A DNA stretch of 64,000 bases from Acheta domesticus (GCA_031308135.1 JAHLJT010009419.1:39549221-39613220); one strand, 5' to 3'; positions 36,330-47,950 are shown, counted from the stretch's first letter. Notes: generated from the letters alone by a model not told the origin. Program-made: numbers and translations.

Positions 36330-36715
36330 GGAGCCTGGACAGGCGTGCGAACGGCGCTGTGCGCAATGACGGAGAGGGGGGCGTGGCAGGGCGTGAGAAG
36401 GCGCTGGCGCCCTGGCGAAGGACGTGGCCGCCTCCGCCGCTGCCTCCACATCCACCTCCTCCGCTGCAGCCAGCGCGTCCCGAGAATGCCGAGCGCGCGA
36501 AACGAAAGCGTTGTGAAAGAGAAAGGTCTCGCACGGAAACAAACAGACGGACAGACTGCTCAGCGGCGGCGCAAGCGCAGCAGTGAAAACCGTGGGCAAC
36601 TTTCGTCGGCAGAATCTCGCGCGTGCGCTCGCACGCTCCTTGCTTCAAGTGCCCCCTCCCCCTCCTCCTTCTCCTCTCCCTCTCTTGATAGGGCGTGCGT
36701 CGCGCGTGCCGCGAA
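36330..36715. promoter_or_regulatory. CpG-rich island 13
   Basis: GC-dense block with frames of 108 to 199 codons on both strands, all Arg/Pro/Ala/Lys-rich and extending into the flanking simple repeats, so they look compositional. Flanked by (GT)n on the left and a long poly-T on the right. Confidence 0.45.
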
Positions 36716-36720
36716 CCTTG

Positions 36721-36787
36721 TGTTTTTTTTTGTTTTTTTTTTTTTTTTTTTTGTTTTTTTTTTTTTTTTTTTTTTGTTTTTTTTTTG
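36721..36787 (+). repeat. Interrupted poly-T tract (about 67 bp)
   Basis: Almost pure T with five or six single G interruptions. On the minus strand it could be an old poly-A tail of a retroposed sequence, but no body was recognised upstream of it on that strand. Confidence 0.9.
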
Positions 36788-36789
36788 GA

Positions 36790-38514
36790 CGATCTTATTT
36801 CCACGATTCGATATTATTTAGTAACTAAATTTCGTGTTTGGAGTAGAATACTCATTTGTGACCGAATGTTGAAGGTTGGAGGGAGAAATTGAATGAAGTT
36901 TACGACTGGAATGTGTAGAGAAACGTTTAGGGCACGATACTGACTCGTGAGGAAAAATGTAATTTGTATTAGTCGACGAAAGTAGTGTGTATGTAGCTAT
37001 GATGTAATGTCTGATACGTGAAAGTCTTCAGAGGCTAAATATAAATATATGAGCTGGGTTAAATAAAAGAACAAATGTATTGGTTCGTTTTCAAAATTCA
37101 TTTTAAACTCTATTCTGGTTTGCAGTGATGAACCATATTGCGTTCCAGACAGTGGTTTCTCAGTGGCATCTTTATCCTTAAGTGTACCGTTGCAGGATTT
37201 TTCTTACAAAAATCCTACTGAAGAGGCCATTAATCGCATTTAAAAATTATGGATCTCCTTGGTTTTGTGATCGTCAGACCAGTATTTTCTACAATCTAAT
37301 TATAGCATGCAAATTTGATTGTTGAGACAGGCACATTCATATTTCGAATGAGTGTGAACTCTTTCTGGACCTATTTTTTGACGGAGCGTTCATCTTGAAA
37401 TTCACCTCAGCCCAATGAAATCAGTTTAGGAGAAGCCGTGATGCTTCTTGTAAATGGTGGAGGTGATGTTGCTTCAGTGGAGACGATGCAATCGGCAGAA
37501 ATAGTGAAATACAGGTAGCCTCAGCACACATGCAATCGGACAGACGGAAGTCCTCCTTTCTCACCCAGTTGACTGATGTAGCGCTGTCGTGGATGTTGAA
37601 AGACGATTCTTCTGCCTGCTAAGCTGTTTTGTAGCATTTGGTGGGTTAATAGGTATTGAGGGCACTAAGGAACAAGTTGATCATCTCATACTTTCTTTTC
37701 CCGTAATGTACGTTTGTGATTGTGATGGTCTCTCAAGTGGATTATTTGTTGACGGTCACTTACAATGTTACAGAAATCTGAGTTACTTGCGCAAATGATG
37801 GACTTGCTTAGAAGATGACATTTTGTTGTTTTATATACGATTACGAACTTTGTATTCGGCTTCTGATCACTTCTCTTGAAGTGGTACACGTGTCACCGGT
37901 TGTTGTTGCGCGTAAATGCTTGAAATTTTGTCACCCATTTACTGTGTTTTAAAGATACGGTTCACCAGTAAGAACATGAGTTTCAGATTTCCTGCCAATT
38001 TCAAGGTACATGTATGCGTGAAGCAATGTACTCGTGCGATTAATGACGTGGGGATTTCCACCACTTGTGGTACTTCTTCCCCAACCTTTCGAAAACAACA
38101 CTTGCTATGTTTATTGCACTCTTGGATCGCAACTTTCGTTGATTTGCGTTCCCTTATTACGGCTAAACTAGTTTTTCGCGAGACTTCCAAACCTTTTCGA
38201 ATTAACATGTTTGAAATAGTTGCTTTAGATTTAGATTTATTACTAATTCTGCAATTAAGTTTGAGAACTTAGTGGCAGAATACACTAATTTAACATTACA
38301 TAACTTTACAAAATTTACCAACTTTACAAATTAATATGAACATTTCACCATGCGAGTTGTCATAGCACTCCAGTTCACCACATTTCACTTCACCGTACTG
38401 TTGATCACTCAGGTGCAATGTCTTTCATACACACACTTTTTTTACCTTCACAGCGCCACTACACTGCACGCCACTGCACATAATTATTAATAATAATAAT
38501 AACAACAATAATAA
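36790..38514. other. AT-rich stretch, nothing recognised
   Basis: Frames up to 118 codons without motifs. A short (TAA)n-like tract ends at about 38515, next to family A copy A3. Confidence 0.45.
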
Positions 38515-39315
38515 CTAGTGGTGTTACAGAATGGCACAGACTTTCCCGTATTAGTTTTCTATTTCCTTGGGTCTGGGCTAGCCATTCGGAATTGCCACAT
38601 ACTCGTGCCAGTTACCAAAGTTTGTTTGTTGTTGTTTTTTTGTTGTTTTGTTTTACATTTTCTTTACAGTTCCCAAAGTTGTTTTTTAATTTTATTTTCT
38701 TAATTTTTCGGTTTCCTAATGGTAGAACGTAAATATTAATTTTAGCATATTAAAGGACACTAAAACCTCCTCCTACATGACAATTTTCTTTGAAAATTTT
38801 GGAGCACTTTTTAAGAAAATGGCGTTTAAGTGCTACTAAAAATGTGAAATTTTAAGCTCGTTTTCACAGAAAATTTGTGAGTTTTCGACTTCATTTGAAG
38901 CACTTTAACTTACAAATACAATAGTGTTTACAAATTGCTGGAAATATGCATATTAAAGGTATGAGAGACCTGTAAAAAAATAATTACATTTCTGTAATTT
39001 TTGCAAAAAGAAAAAATACCCCAAACTGAACTACGTCATATTAAGGAGTGCAATTAGCACTATCCGTTCGAAAAGTTTGAAGAAAAAAATTGGAGCCATT
39101 TATGAGAAAATGGCGTTTGAGCGTTTCTGAAAAAACTTTGAGCTAGTTTTCACAGAAAACGGTTGAGTTCTCGAGAAACTTTATATGACATTATTTAAAC
39201 CACATATACGTGTAAATATAATAATGTGAACAAATCGTCGCGAATGTAAATATTAACGCCGTTAGATACAAGTCAAAAATATTACATTTTTGTAATTTTT
39301 GAAAAACAAAACAAA

Positions 39316-41030
39316 AGACGGTTCCGTGTTTCCGGCCCTGTGAGAAGGGTCTAAGTTTCTCCGCGGGGTGGAGTGAGCGCGATAAGGTGATGGGCTGTAG
39401 GATTTGTTTAACAGTCGACCGTGAATCACACATGGGCTCTAGGAAAGGACGAGCGCGTGCTTAGACAATGCATTGGTTTCGCAAACATCAGCTCAGTTTT
39501 GATTCAGAGTGCGCGAATGTTAGATGCGAAATGGCGAAGCGGAAATCGAATTCGACAATTCACAGTGAAGGTCGGGAGATCATAGCGAGTGTAATTGAGG
39601 CATGTGATAAAGAAAAGAAACAAAATCATCTACTAGTTCCTCTGACAAAAGCTACAGAAAGAGCAACGGCATACACTGGTGTTGGAGGAACTGGTATTAA
39701 AACAATTCGTAAAGAAAATAATACACGGAATCAAACAAGTGCTAACAGGCGACTTATTTCGTCTGGTAAGAAAAGGACAGTGACTCGTCACAATGCCGTG
39801 AAAATCGATGTTTGATATGTGCATAATCAGAAATGCTGTCTTTGATTCTTACGTCCGTGAAAAGCAAGTGCCTACGGTATTGAAAATGCTGCCCATAATA
39901 AAAGAAAAGATCAATTTTCCTTGGGAAGAAAAGTCACTTTGGAGGTTGATGAAACAGATGGGATTCAGATGGAGGAAGTGTAATTCAAAACGAAAATTGT
40001 TGGTCGAGAGAGCAGACATTGTTAATTGGAGAGCAAGATATCTCATCCAAATGAGGAAGTTAAGGGAAGAAGGCTTTGAAATAGTGTATATATTGACGAA
40101 ACGTGGATTGACAACAGTTTGGTATTTAAAAAAGTGCTGGCATCATGATATAATTGGCGTAACAGCAAATATAAGTGTATCAGTGAGACATTGTTGTTCT
40201 TGCTGGTGGAAACAATGGTTTCATTAATGAGGCGGAGCTAATTTTCAAAGCTGGTTCTGCATCTGGCGACTACCATGGTCAAATGAACCAAGAAAATTGT
40301 GAAAAGTGTGAGAGAAAAATTATTAGAAAAACTGCCTTCTAAGTCAGTAATTGTTCTTGAAAATGCTCCATATCATAGCGTGTTAGCTAATAAAACCCCA
40401 ATTGCATAAGCATTAACGCGCGATATGATTCAGTGGTTGAATGCAAAGGGAATGCATGTTAATGAAAACCTGAGGAAGCCTGAATTATACCAACTAGTTC
40501 TGCAACTAAAATCTCAGAACAAAACATACAAAATTGATGAGCTGTTTACCAGTGGGGTCATTCGCCTTCCTACTTACATGTGTGAACTGAATCTCATTGA
40601 AATGGCATGGGCAAAAATTATAAAGGAAAGAAATGTAACTGGGGACATGTCGGCAACAAAATCGTTAGTTTACAAACTGGGCTATCACCTAAGTTACTAT
40701 TAAAGACTGGAAAGGATAATGCTCTCATGTCACGAAATTAGAAAATGAATACTGGGAAAGGGATGGTACAGTGTCAGACTTACAGATAGTATTGTCATCA
40801 ATATGGACTCGGATAACGAGTGTGAAGAATTTAAAAGTAGCGATAGTTCAACGGTGGACAATGATTATGTAAGATCAATATCTTTAACTGAATAGTACTC
40901 TCCGTGTCTTCCCCCACTCCTTTCCGTGGCTTCCTTTGTGTATCCTCACTCTAACCCCTCTCCTTCGCTCTGCGATTGTCACAGCGAAATGGCACAACCT
41001 CACGAAGCCGGAGACATCAGAACTCAACTG
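39316..41030 (+). mobile_element. Decayed Tc1/mariner-like (IS630-Tc1-mariner) transposon, about 1.7 kb
   Basis: Bounded by imperfect terminal inverted repeats: the left contains GTTCCGTGTTTCCGGC (39321 onward) and the right, read in reverse, CAGTTGAGTTCTGATGTC then TCCGGC (41030 downward); most differences are transitions. A TA dinucleotide follows the right end (41031-41032) as expected for a TA target; the left TA is not preserved. It contains the transposase pseudogene at 39531-40895. Inserted in mid-unit of family A copy A3. Confidence 0.75.
39531..40895 (+). pseudogene. DDE transposase pseudogene (Tc1/mariner-like, DDE_3 type)
   Basis: Start at 39531 (MAKRKS...), with an N-terminal region of about 95 codons ending in a frame change near 39808-39815, then a block with VPTVLK, FPWEEKSLWRLMKQMGFRW and LVERADI that resembles helix-turn-helix linker sequence of insect DDE_3 transposases. 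The first catalytic block (I-x-Y-I-D-E-T-W-type) is broken by a 2-base insertion near 40093-40098. A single-base loss near 40308 precedes the second block, read as LENAPYHS where the family usually has D before NAPYHS. A TAA at 40407-40409 interrupts the frame. The third block is RLPTYMCELNLIE with the catalytic E present. The 3' part runs in another frame to a TAG at 40893-40895. Family placement is from memory of motif order; clearly inactive. Confidence 0.8.
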
Positions 41031-41254
41031 TACTATCCCTACGAAAAGTTTAAAGAAAAAAATTTTGAGACGTTTTTGCATCCTCCAATTTTTTTTCTTC
41101 TTAATTTAGCATTTGGAGTTATCCACTTTTTCGTTATCAAGGCCCGGCAATGAATTTTTTTCTGCCGAAAATCCGCAGTTTTTTCTCGCAGCATTACATA
41201 ACTTTCCCTATACTACGTATATTACTTCGTATATACGTATGTATACTATCAAGT

Positions 41255-42227
41255 AAAAAGGGGTAAAAATCCAAATATTGACTACTGCGATACGCGTGAA
41301 TGATTCGTCGTAATTAAATTGCATGGCGATATTTGTGCTGTAGCCACCGCGCAATATCGAACGGTGACTTCTGCGATCTTGCTCTGTTGTGCGAATTGTA
41401 CTTTTGATGTTTTGTATTTAATATTCTTCATAAGGGTATTGAAATCGCAAATCAATGTACAGAAGGTATTTTTCCCAGGAAGAGTGTGACTGTAAATAAC
41501 ATTCATTCACAAGCATTGTTAATCATCTTTAAAATGATTTTGATTCCAAATAGTTTAATAACCTTTGTAAAAAAAATCTGCAATTACAATCTGATCTGCA
41601 AGCGATCTGTGTAACGTGCTGCTTTAGGGTAGATTCTTTAAACACGCTTGAAAATTGTTCAAATGAACCCGATTCCAGTTACGCGTTTTCTTTCATAATG
41701 CTGCTGCATTTTGTAGTAAGGGTGAAGTGATACGTAAACTTGTTTTGTGAACATTTCGAACTTGATGAGAAAATATTGACGTGGAGTTGCCTGATAATAC
41801 GTAGTGGTTGTAAGTAGGTAATCAATAATTTTATACTTTTCAACGTCATAGTTATGACTGAATCGTTGTTTGGAAAGTGTATTCGCGTGAAAAATGTGTG
41901 TCGCGTTTGTGGCGTACCGGGAGTCCGGGTCAGCAGCGGCCAACAGTCGAGCGGAAGCCGTCTGCAGCTCTTTTCTCCTTCGCAGCGGAAACTTGAAGTC
42001 TGCTGGACGTGCTCTCTTATACAGTGCATTGCTGTGTGCTTTCAACCTCCATAGCTCTCTTTGAGTGTTATGACTCGTAAATGGCCCGTTCCGGAAATGT
42101 TAAAATAAATAATGAGATATGAAAGGTAGAAAGTAGACATAAGTTGTCGGTTCTCGTGCAGTGACATTTTGTTGAACTTCAAATGTTACAACGGTGTTCT
42201 AAATTGCATTAATGTCCATAATTTCAT
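41255..42227. other. Unassigned sequence
   Basis: A minus frame of 128 codons (41659-42045) and overlapping frames lack domains. No repeat partner noticed. Confidence 0.4.
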
Positions 42228-42376
42228 TTGTGTATGTGTCTGTGCCTGTGTGTCTGTGTGCCTGTGTGTCTGTGTGCCTGTGTGTCTGTGTGCCTGTGTG
42301 TCTGTGTGCCTGTGTGTCTGTGTGCCTGTGTGTCTGTGTGCCTGTGTGCCTGTGCCTGTGTGTCTGCGCCTGTGTT
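42228..42376 (+). repeat. 16-bp minisatellite (TGTGTGCCTGTGTGTC)n
   Basis: About nine units with few variants. It is open in all three plus frames (Cys/Val/Leu-rich) and on the minus strand (His/Thr/Gln-rich), which explains the 60-96 codon frames here. Confidence 0.95.
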
Positions 42377-42823
42377 GCCCACTCCCTTAATGGGAAATGG
42401 GGGAGTGAACAAGGTCGGGAAGTGGCGTCAGGCGGACGTGCGGGTTGCCTATTGCGCACTGACCGGGGTTGCTTGTAGAACTGAAGTTACTTGTAACTTG
42501 CACTTAACGACTAATTGATTGCAAGAAGATTGTACATCCAACTATTTCCATAGAAACTGCCCTACACATTTCTCAAAGAGCATGATGCTCAACGTGTATG
42601 CATTGTGATTGGTTGTTTTTATGTATCATTCTTATTATCATTGGACATATTTTCTAACCTGCTTTCACTTGTCATTGTATTTCTTCTGCAGCAGTTCGGT
42701 ATGGTTCGTTCGCTAGGTATACCGAAGAGATAAGACAGTCGACGACACTAATTGCAAAGTTGTAAGTGAAAACCACTCTTAGAACTGGTCTCATCTCGTC
42801 CTTCCCATACTTACCTCGAGACT
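42377..42823. other. Unassigned sequence
   Basis: No supported feature between the minisatellite and the second palindromic MITE. Confidence 0.45.
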
Positions 42824-42999
42824 TATACTGCGATTTTCGTAACTTTGTCCCTAACAGGAATCAGCTGTTTCGCTGCCATCCAATCAGGAGCTTATATTTC
42901 GCGACAGTGACGTCACTATGGTGACGTTCAAACTCCCGATTGGATGAAACCGTGAACAGCTGATTTATGTCAGGGACAAAGATACGACAATCGCAGTAT
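42824..42999. mobile_element. Palindromic MITE with CRE-like core, copy 2
   Basis: Same element as 3655-3831 in opposite orientation: termini TATACTGCGATTTTCG and CAATCGCAGTAT, inverted arms with the AGGAATCAGCTGTT block, and a central GTGACGTCAC with TGACGTCA at 42908-42915. The arms differ at a few positions, so both copies are somewhat aged, while the core octamer is intact in both. Confidence 0.85.
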
Positions 43000-43178
43000 G
43001 TAAATTCTTTAGTTACTTAAAATTGAAGGTGGATTGAGTATTTGATTGATCACGTCAACTCCGCCAGTGTGTTTCTCGTGACATTACAGTTTAAGACGAC
43101 GCCTATTTAGGGAGGGGTCAGTTCAACTTTTATCAGGAGTACTCTTTGCATAACTTTAGTACAGGAATTCCAAAGAGA

Positions 43179-43531
43179 ACTAGTGGTGCTGAAACAGCAC
43201 GTACTTTCTCGCTATTATACTACTTATACCACAATTTTTCTCCGTATTAACACATCTGTCATCATTTTTACTAAACTCATTTACAGTTACATTAACAGTA
43301 AAACTCATTTGAAATCGTAGAACATTTGGTGAGAAAATTAAAGTTTCAAGCAATATTTTTATTCAAAACTTTAAATGAATTTTTTTTTCTAAATTTAGGA
43401 ACTGGATTAGTCCACTTTTTCGTTACCAGTGCCCTGTAATAAGAGTTTTGCTGGCCAAAATGCGCCGTTTTTTCGCGCTGAATTACACAACTTTCTCTTC
43501 TTAAGAAGTTCCTTCTGAAGCGCGAGAAAGT
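43179..43531 (-). repeat. Family A repeat, internally deleted copy A4
   Basis: Minus strand. Starts with AACTAGTGGTGCTG (3' terminal tail) and the ACTTTCTCG block and ends with CGCGAGAAAGT (5' terminus in reverse). Only about 350 bp remain, so most of the tandem units are missing. Confidence 0.6.
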
Positions 43532-43564
43532 AAAAATCTAGTAATGCTTCAGCTTCCGAGAGAA

Positions 43565-44864
43565 TAACTAGTGGTGTTACACAACGACTCAGACTTTCTC
43601 GTACTAGTAAGTTAACTTATCGCTTCAGTCTGGAAATAACTGTAAGAATATTGTATAAGATTAAAAATTGGTTCTTTCGGCTAATTTTCTGTGAAAACTT
43701 TGGAATCTCTTTCGAAAAATATTCAACATTTCTGAAAATGCGCAATTTGGAACTAATTTTCACAGAAATGTCATTAAGATTTCAAGACACCGCAAAAGAA
43801 ATCATTTAAAGCACGGATTCACTAATGCAATAATTCAATAATTTATAAAAATTGCCAATGTGTAAATATTAACGACGGGGAAGATATTTTAAAAAAACAC
43901 TTCTTTAACAAAACGTCATAATAATTAGCATACCTCGTAACTCCAGATTGGACAGTTTTGCAATGAAGAGAATAAGCGTAGCCGGGAAGCAGAATTTTAG
44001 TTTCCTTTCTCGTTGAACTTATCAATACTGGGGAGCTCAATTATTTAAGATGCTCGATTTATTTACTTTTATTTATTCTTCTTCTTTCATAATTATATTT
44101 TATTATGAAGTAAACAGAAAATAGAGGAGGGAAGAGTTACGAGGTTTTCTCATTAGCATGACGAAAAGTATACAACATAATGTAATTTTTATTATACAGT
44201 GCATTTAACACTACCGATCCAAAAAGTACCAAAAAAAATGGAGCCATTTTTTGTGAAAATCTTGTTTTTTAATTATTTTTTTTTATTTTTGGCCATGTTT
44301 CACTCAAAATTGCTCTAAAACTACTAATATTTTCAAAAACATGTACATGACATTCGTTAAAGATATCATTTGGAATAATCATTTGAAGAGAAAATCTGTA
44401 TCTTCAATAATGTAGTTGTATGAGGAGGTCCCAAAAATTTCAGTTTTCGAAAATTTAGAGTTAACAGTGAAAATTGGGTCTTTGCGATATTTATAAGTGT
44501 ATTTCACTCTATTCTTACAAGAAATTTAAGGGGGAAAAATGGTGCCATTTCTAGAAACTTTTGTGTATGGTTCAGGGTCTTCAATTAAATAGTACCCCCA
44601 AAAATTTAAAGAATGTTTTTCAGAATCGCAGGGTTTCGAGCCAGTTTAGTTTGCAGAGAATTATTCATTTTGGTTAAATTCCTATGAATAGTGTTCACAG
44701 CCACTAGTGTTCACAGCCATTTTGAAAAAGAAAAGAAAAAACTACACATTTTCGGTTTCAGGGGACCCCCAAAATATGTACTTACATTCCAATTTCTGCA
44801 GCTTTACGTGACTTTTTCTGTCCTAAGAATATTACTCTATTTATACATATGTGTACGAGAAATT
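43565..44864 (-). repeat. Family A repeat, near full-length copy A5
   Basis: Minus strand, about 1.3 kb. 3' terminus TAACTAGTGGTGTTAC at 43565, 5' terminus at 44851-44864 (reads ACACATATGTATAAATAGAG in reverse). Contains the same 'acatattttgggg(g)tccc' block as A1 and unit blocks at about 44240 and 44540 (300 bp apart). It directly follows A4 head to tail. No ORF of note. Confidence 0.75.
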
Positions 44865-46329
44865 AAAAAGTTGAAAGGAATTTTTGAAGTTATATAAATG
44901 ATATTGTCGAAAATATTGTCTACTTTGTATTCGTGAATCTTGAAGTTTTAGAACTGTGATATTCGCAAGTGTCTAAGAGCTCCCTTTGAAATCGATTCGA
45001 AGAATAAACTGCGTTTCTGTTTCCTGCATACTTTCTTTCTGGGCAGAGTGCGCAATTGATTATTCCATTTCCAAGAACTTGATAACAGTTGAGACACCTG
45101 ATAGAACAAATAAGTTTTTGGAATGTGTAGCGAGTGTCTCGCCTTTGCTGATATCTGAAAGATTCCTTTTACGAACAACATATGGATGAATCATGAGTAT
45201 TTGGAGTGTTGCGCTTTCTCGGATATTTGACAGATCCGTCCATTGGCGTACCTTCCGCTGACGAATTTTTCTCACTTGGTAAACTTTTACAATATCGGTT
45301 TGAGTCCACAAGTGGATGTGGCAGATTACTGAGAATCTAACTTGTGCGTCGTAGATAACCGTGGATTGCGTATGTCCACACATAGAAAGGTAAACGTGCT
45401 TCAATATATTCCAGTGATTTCGTTGCACAGAAAAGGCTGAAGAATGCTGGAAGAAAAGGATTTCGGTATTTCTCATCGTCTTTAACACCAATGCGAAAAA
45501 ATATATTTCCGGATCCTTGAAACCATTCACGTCACCAAAATTTGAATCTACACCTGTGATCAGTGCATTCTCATTTGTCTTTTCCAACCATCTTAGCAGT
45601 TCCTACGTATCATGTTAATACATCACTGTTTCATTCAGAAATTGTTATGCGCCCGCCTGCTTTCTTTGATTTTTGTTTTCTAATTGTCATTCTCATACTA
45701 TTAATGTTTTAGATTTCGTAATTTGAAGTACCAATACAGTGTGCGAGAATTTACGGATCACTGAAATATAGGCATGTTTCTTTCATGTAGTTGAAAGTAC
45801 CACAGGTATAAAGGAGTAAAAGTATTACTTTTCCTTGGCAATACCAGTAATTCCAGTATTAATGTATAGTTTCCGAACACTTCCCGTGCTGTTGGATGCC
45901 GGAAATTTAAATTTCCCTTTCCTTTTCCGCGCCCATTTCCTCTCTCTGCACTGATAGAAATTCTAAGAGTTCGTACAGCATGCAAGAAATTTGCTGATCG
46001 CGAGCGATACGCAGCTAATTTCTCAAATGCTTACGGAGGAAGATAATTGCATGTTTGGCAGTTCCCGTTTCGGTTTTCTGCGTTCGCCATCCTGTCAAAC
46101 ATTCCATTCATTTTGTGCGGATAATTGAATCTCACTCGGCGTCCTACTACGTATTCATAGATTCTCATTTGTTACACTGAAAAAAAACATTTGCTATTGC
46201 AGCAATGCAATTTTAATATGCAATTGAAACAATCCTCGATTCAATGAATTGATAATATTGCTGTATTTGTTTTTCTATCGAATGCACTGATTTTGAAGTA
46301 AAAATAGAGATGGGAAGAATGCAAATCAG
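44865..46329. other. Unassigned sequence with a 175-codon minus-strand frame
   Basis: The minus frame 45587-45060 is one of the longest non-GC-driven open frames, yet it shows no motif I recognise, no repeat partner and no neighbouring splice evidence. It could be chance or an unrecognised element remnant. Two loosely similar 40-bp segments (around 45130 and 45200) suggest an old local duplication within it. Confidence 0.3.

Positions 46330-46371
<42 letters not shown>
46330..46371. repeat. (TTA)n microsatellite, 3' tail of the non-LTR remnant
   Basis: Fourteen or so TTA units. On the minus strand it reads (AAT)n directly after the 3' UTR-like sequence of the retroelement remnant at 46372-46850, the position expected for a non-LTR tail. 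Confidence 0.85.
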
Positions 46372-46372
<1 letters not shown>

Positions 46373-46850
46373 CACTACATCACGACTAAAGAGTCGGCTG
46401 AATATAAAATGTACTCCAGGTTGCAACCAGCTACCTAAGGAACAGATCCGGTGACTGTCAGTGCCTCTACAATACTTTGCGCAAAATGTGGGCTGTTCCA
46501 AATAAAGCAATTTCTTGCACTTCCCAGTCTTTTGAATTACCTGGGAGTTTAGACAAAGTTCTTACTCAAATTTTGCGGAACAAATCCCAGAACTCCGATA
46601 ACTACCGGGACGACCTGTGCTTTTACGCCCCACATTCGGCTGATCTCGATTTCCAAACTCTTGTATTTAAGACGTTTCTCTGCCTCCTTGGTAAAGACGT
46701 TTTGATCGCAAGATACAGCAACATCGACAAGTAAACACGATTTTTTCTCCAAATCCCGGGTAACAATATTCTGTTTGTTTGCCGCTATCGTGCGATCAGT
46801 TAGAATTTGTTGGTCGTACAATATCGTACACAATCCAACAGACGTGACCG
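46372..46850 (-). pseudogene. Non-LTR retroelement 3' end (C-terminal domain remnant)
   Basis: The minus-strand frame 46833-46549 contains DRTIAANKQNIVTRD, CLLVDVAVSCDQNV, KEAEKRLKYKSLEIEISRMW and QVVPVVIGVLG. This motif order I know from the C-terminal part of reverse-transcriptase ORFs of animal non-LTR retroelements; the closest named element is unknown to me. After the frame ends, a shifted frame continues with LPGNSKDWEVQEIALFGTAH, so there is at least one frameshift. Reverse transcriptase and endonuclease parts are absent: a typical 5'-truncated copy. The 3' tail is the (AAT)n at 46330-46371. Confidence 0.7.
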
Positions 46851-46959
46851 GTTTCGGGTCTCATATTTCATGTTTAGTAGCATCAGAACTTCAGTGTCTG
46901 TGTTATTCGACGTGTCATGCCTAGTTTTCTTCGCAATGCTTCTTGCTACACCAACAATA

Positions 46960-46961
46960 AA

Positions 46962-47009
<48 letters not shown>

Positions 47010-47258
47010 GAGCGTATAGACCGTTTATTACCACGCTACACATCTTCCGAGGCCCGGAGAGATAAACGTGTCTAATTAGGTTGGATCAGCGTTACGCTAC
47101 ATCCCATTTTCATCCCCCTGGGTGGTTTGCCCTGAGGGTATGGAAGATGAAATGATGATAGAGGAGGGAGAGGACGACAGGCACACAAATACACCCGTGA
47201 CCCTTTGGTCCGAGATCACCACGACACTCCTGACTTAGCGATCTCGGCCACGGGGCCG

Positions 47259-47260
<2 letters not shown>
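46960..47260 (-). mobile_element. tRNA-derived SINE with (AAT)n tail
   Basis: On the minus strand it begins GCCCCGTGGCCGAGATCGC, a tRNA-like A box of the Ser/Leu type (TGGCCGAG), followed by a degenerate B-box region (GGGTCACGGGTGTA), a body of about 200 bp with a CATCATTTCATCTTCC block, and ends in (AAT)n at 46960-47009. Head, body and tail in order support a complete SINE. It lies just upstream of the non-LTR remnant with the same tail type and strand. Confidence 0.7.
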
Positions 47261-47289
<29 letters not shown>

Positions 47290-47295
47290 TTTCTT

Positions 47296-47331
<36 letters not shown>
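47261..47331 (+). repeat. (TTC)n then (TTA)n compound microsatellite
   Basis: TTC units to about 47294 pass directly into TTA units with a few interruptions, immediately beside the SINE head. Confidence 0.9.
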
Positions 47332-47332
<1 letters not shown>

Positions 47333-47779
47333 GAGAGATATTAAGTAAATTTAACGTATCATGAAGAGAATAAAATAATCACCTTTGCAATCACACAACG
47401 GAAAACGTTTAACGGAAGCCCAACGAAAGTCATTGCGTCAATTTTTCTGAACACTTTCCTTTGTATTTTTTTAATTGTATTTTAAGGAATTGATCTTGCT
47501 GAGAAACATGGGATATCTGAAATTAATAAAAATATGTATTGTTTACTCCATCAGTTCGCATTTCCTGTAAAATCTTAAAGAACTGATGCTACATTATTTT
47601 TTTTTTTTCATATTCGTTCAAAACCAATTGCCACTGTCCATGGCAGAATGTGTACCCAATTATAACACTATGCAATAGGGAATTTTCCATTTCATCTAGC
47701 GTGTATGGCGTTTTTGAATTAATGGAATCATACGCTGTGAGATTGAATTAAGCAAACGCACTAGAGTATGCACCTTCCT
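47332..47779. other. AT-rich stretch, nothing recognised
   Basis: No supported feature; a T10-type run near 47600. Confidence 0.45.
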
Positions 47780-47950
47780 GGGGTAAAAGAAAGGAAAGAT
47801 CTGACAGAGAAGATCGCCTAGTGATCCTTATTTACAGGTGGGGCAGAGGTTCATATCCGATCAAGGCAGTTCTTCAAAGCAAAAAAATCCTCCGTGCGCT
47901 TTCTTTCCGAAGGGATGTAAAGCCGGCTGTATCATGCTGTAGATTTACTG
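47780..47950 (+). mobile_element. Possible degenerate SINE fragment
   Basis: A B-box-like GAGGTTCATATCC at 47846-47858 is followed about 30 bp later by CCTCCGTGCGCTTTC...CCGAAGGGATGTAAAGCC, which resembles a conserved body block of tRNA-derived SINEs that I recall from arthropods. No clear A box or tail. Confidence 0.4.

Larger units (their letters stand above)
38515..41254 (-). repeat. Family A composite repeat, copy A3, split by a Tc1/mariner-like element
   Basis: Minus-strand copy. Its 5' end is at 41254 (ATACATACGTATATACG block) and its 3' end at 38515 (CTAGTGGTGTTACAGAATGG then ACTTTCCCGTATTAG). Unit blocks with 'ggagccattta' fall about 290 bp apart (about 39094 and 38805). Homology is broken in mid-unit by 39316-41030. 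Counting only the outer parts the repeat is about 1.0 kb, like the other copies. Confidence 0.8.

Noticed and set aside
36205..36821. Frames of 158 and 199 codons on opposite strands
   Set aside because: They combine a CpG island with a poly-T/poly-A tract and a GT repeat; poly-Phe and poly-Lys segments show they are compositional.
42199..42518. Cys/Val-rich and His/Thr-rich frames
   Set aside because: Readings of the 16-bp minisatellite on both strands.
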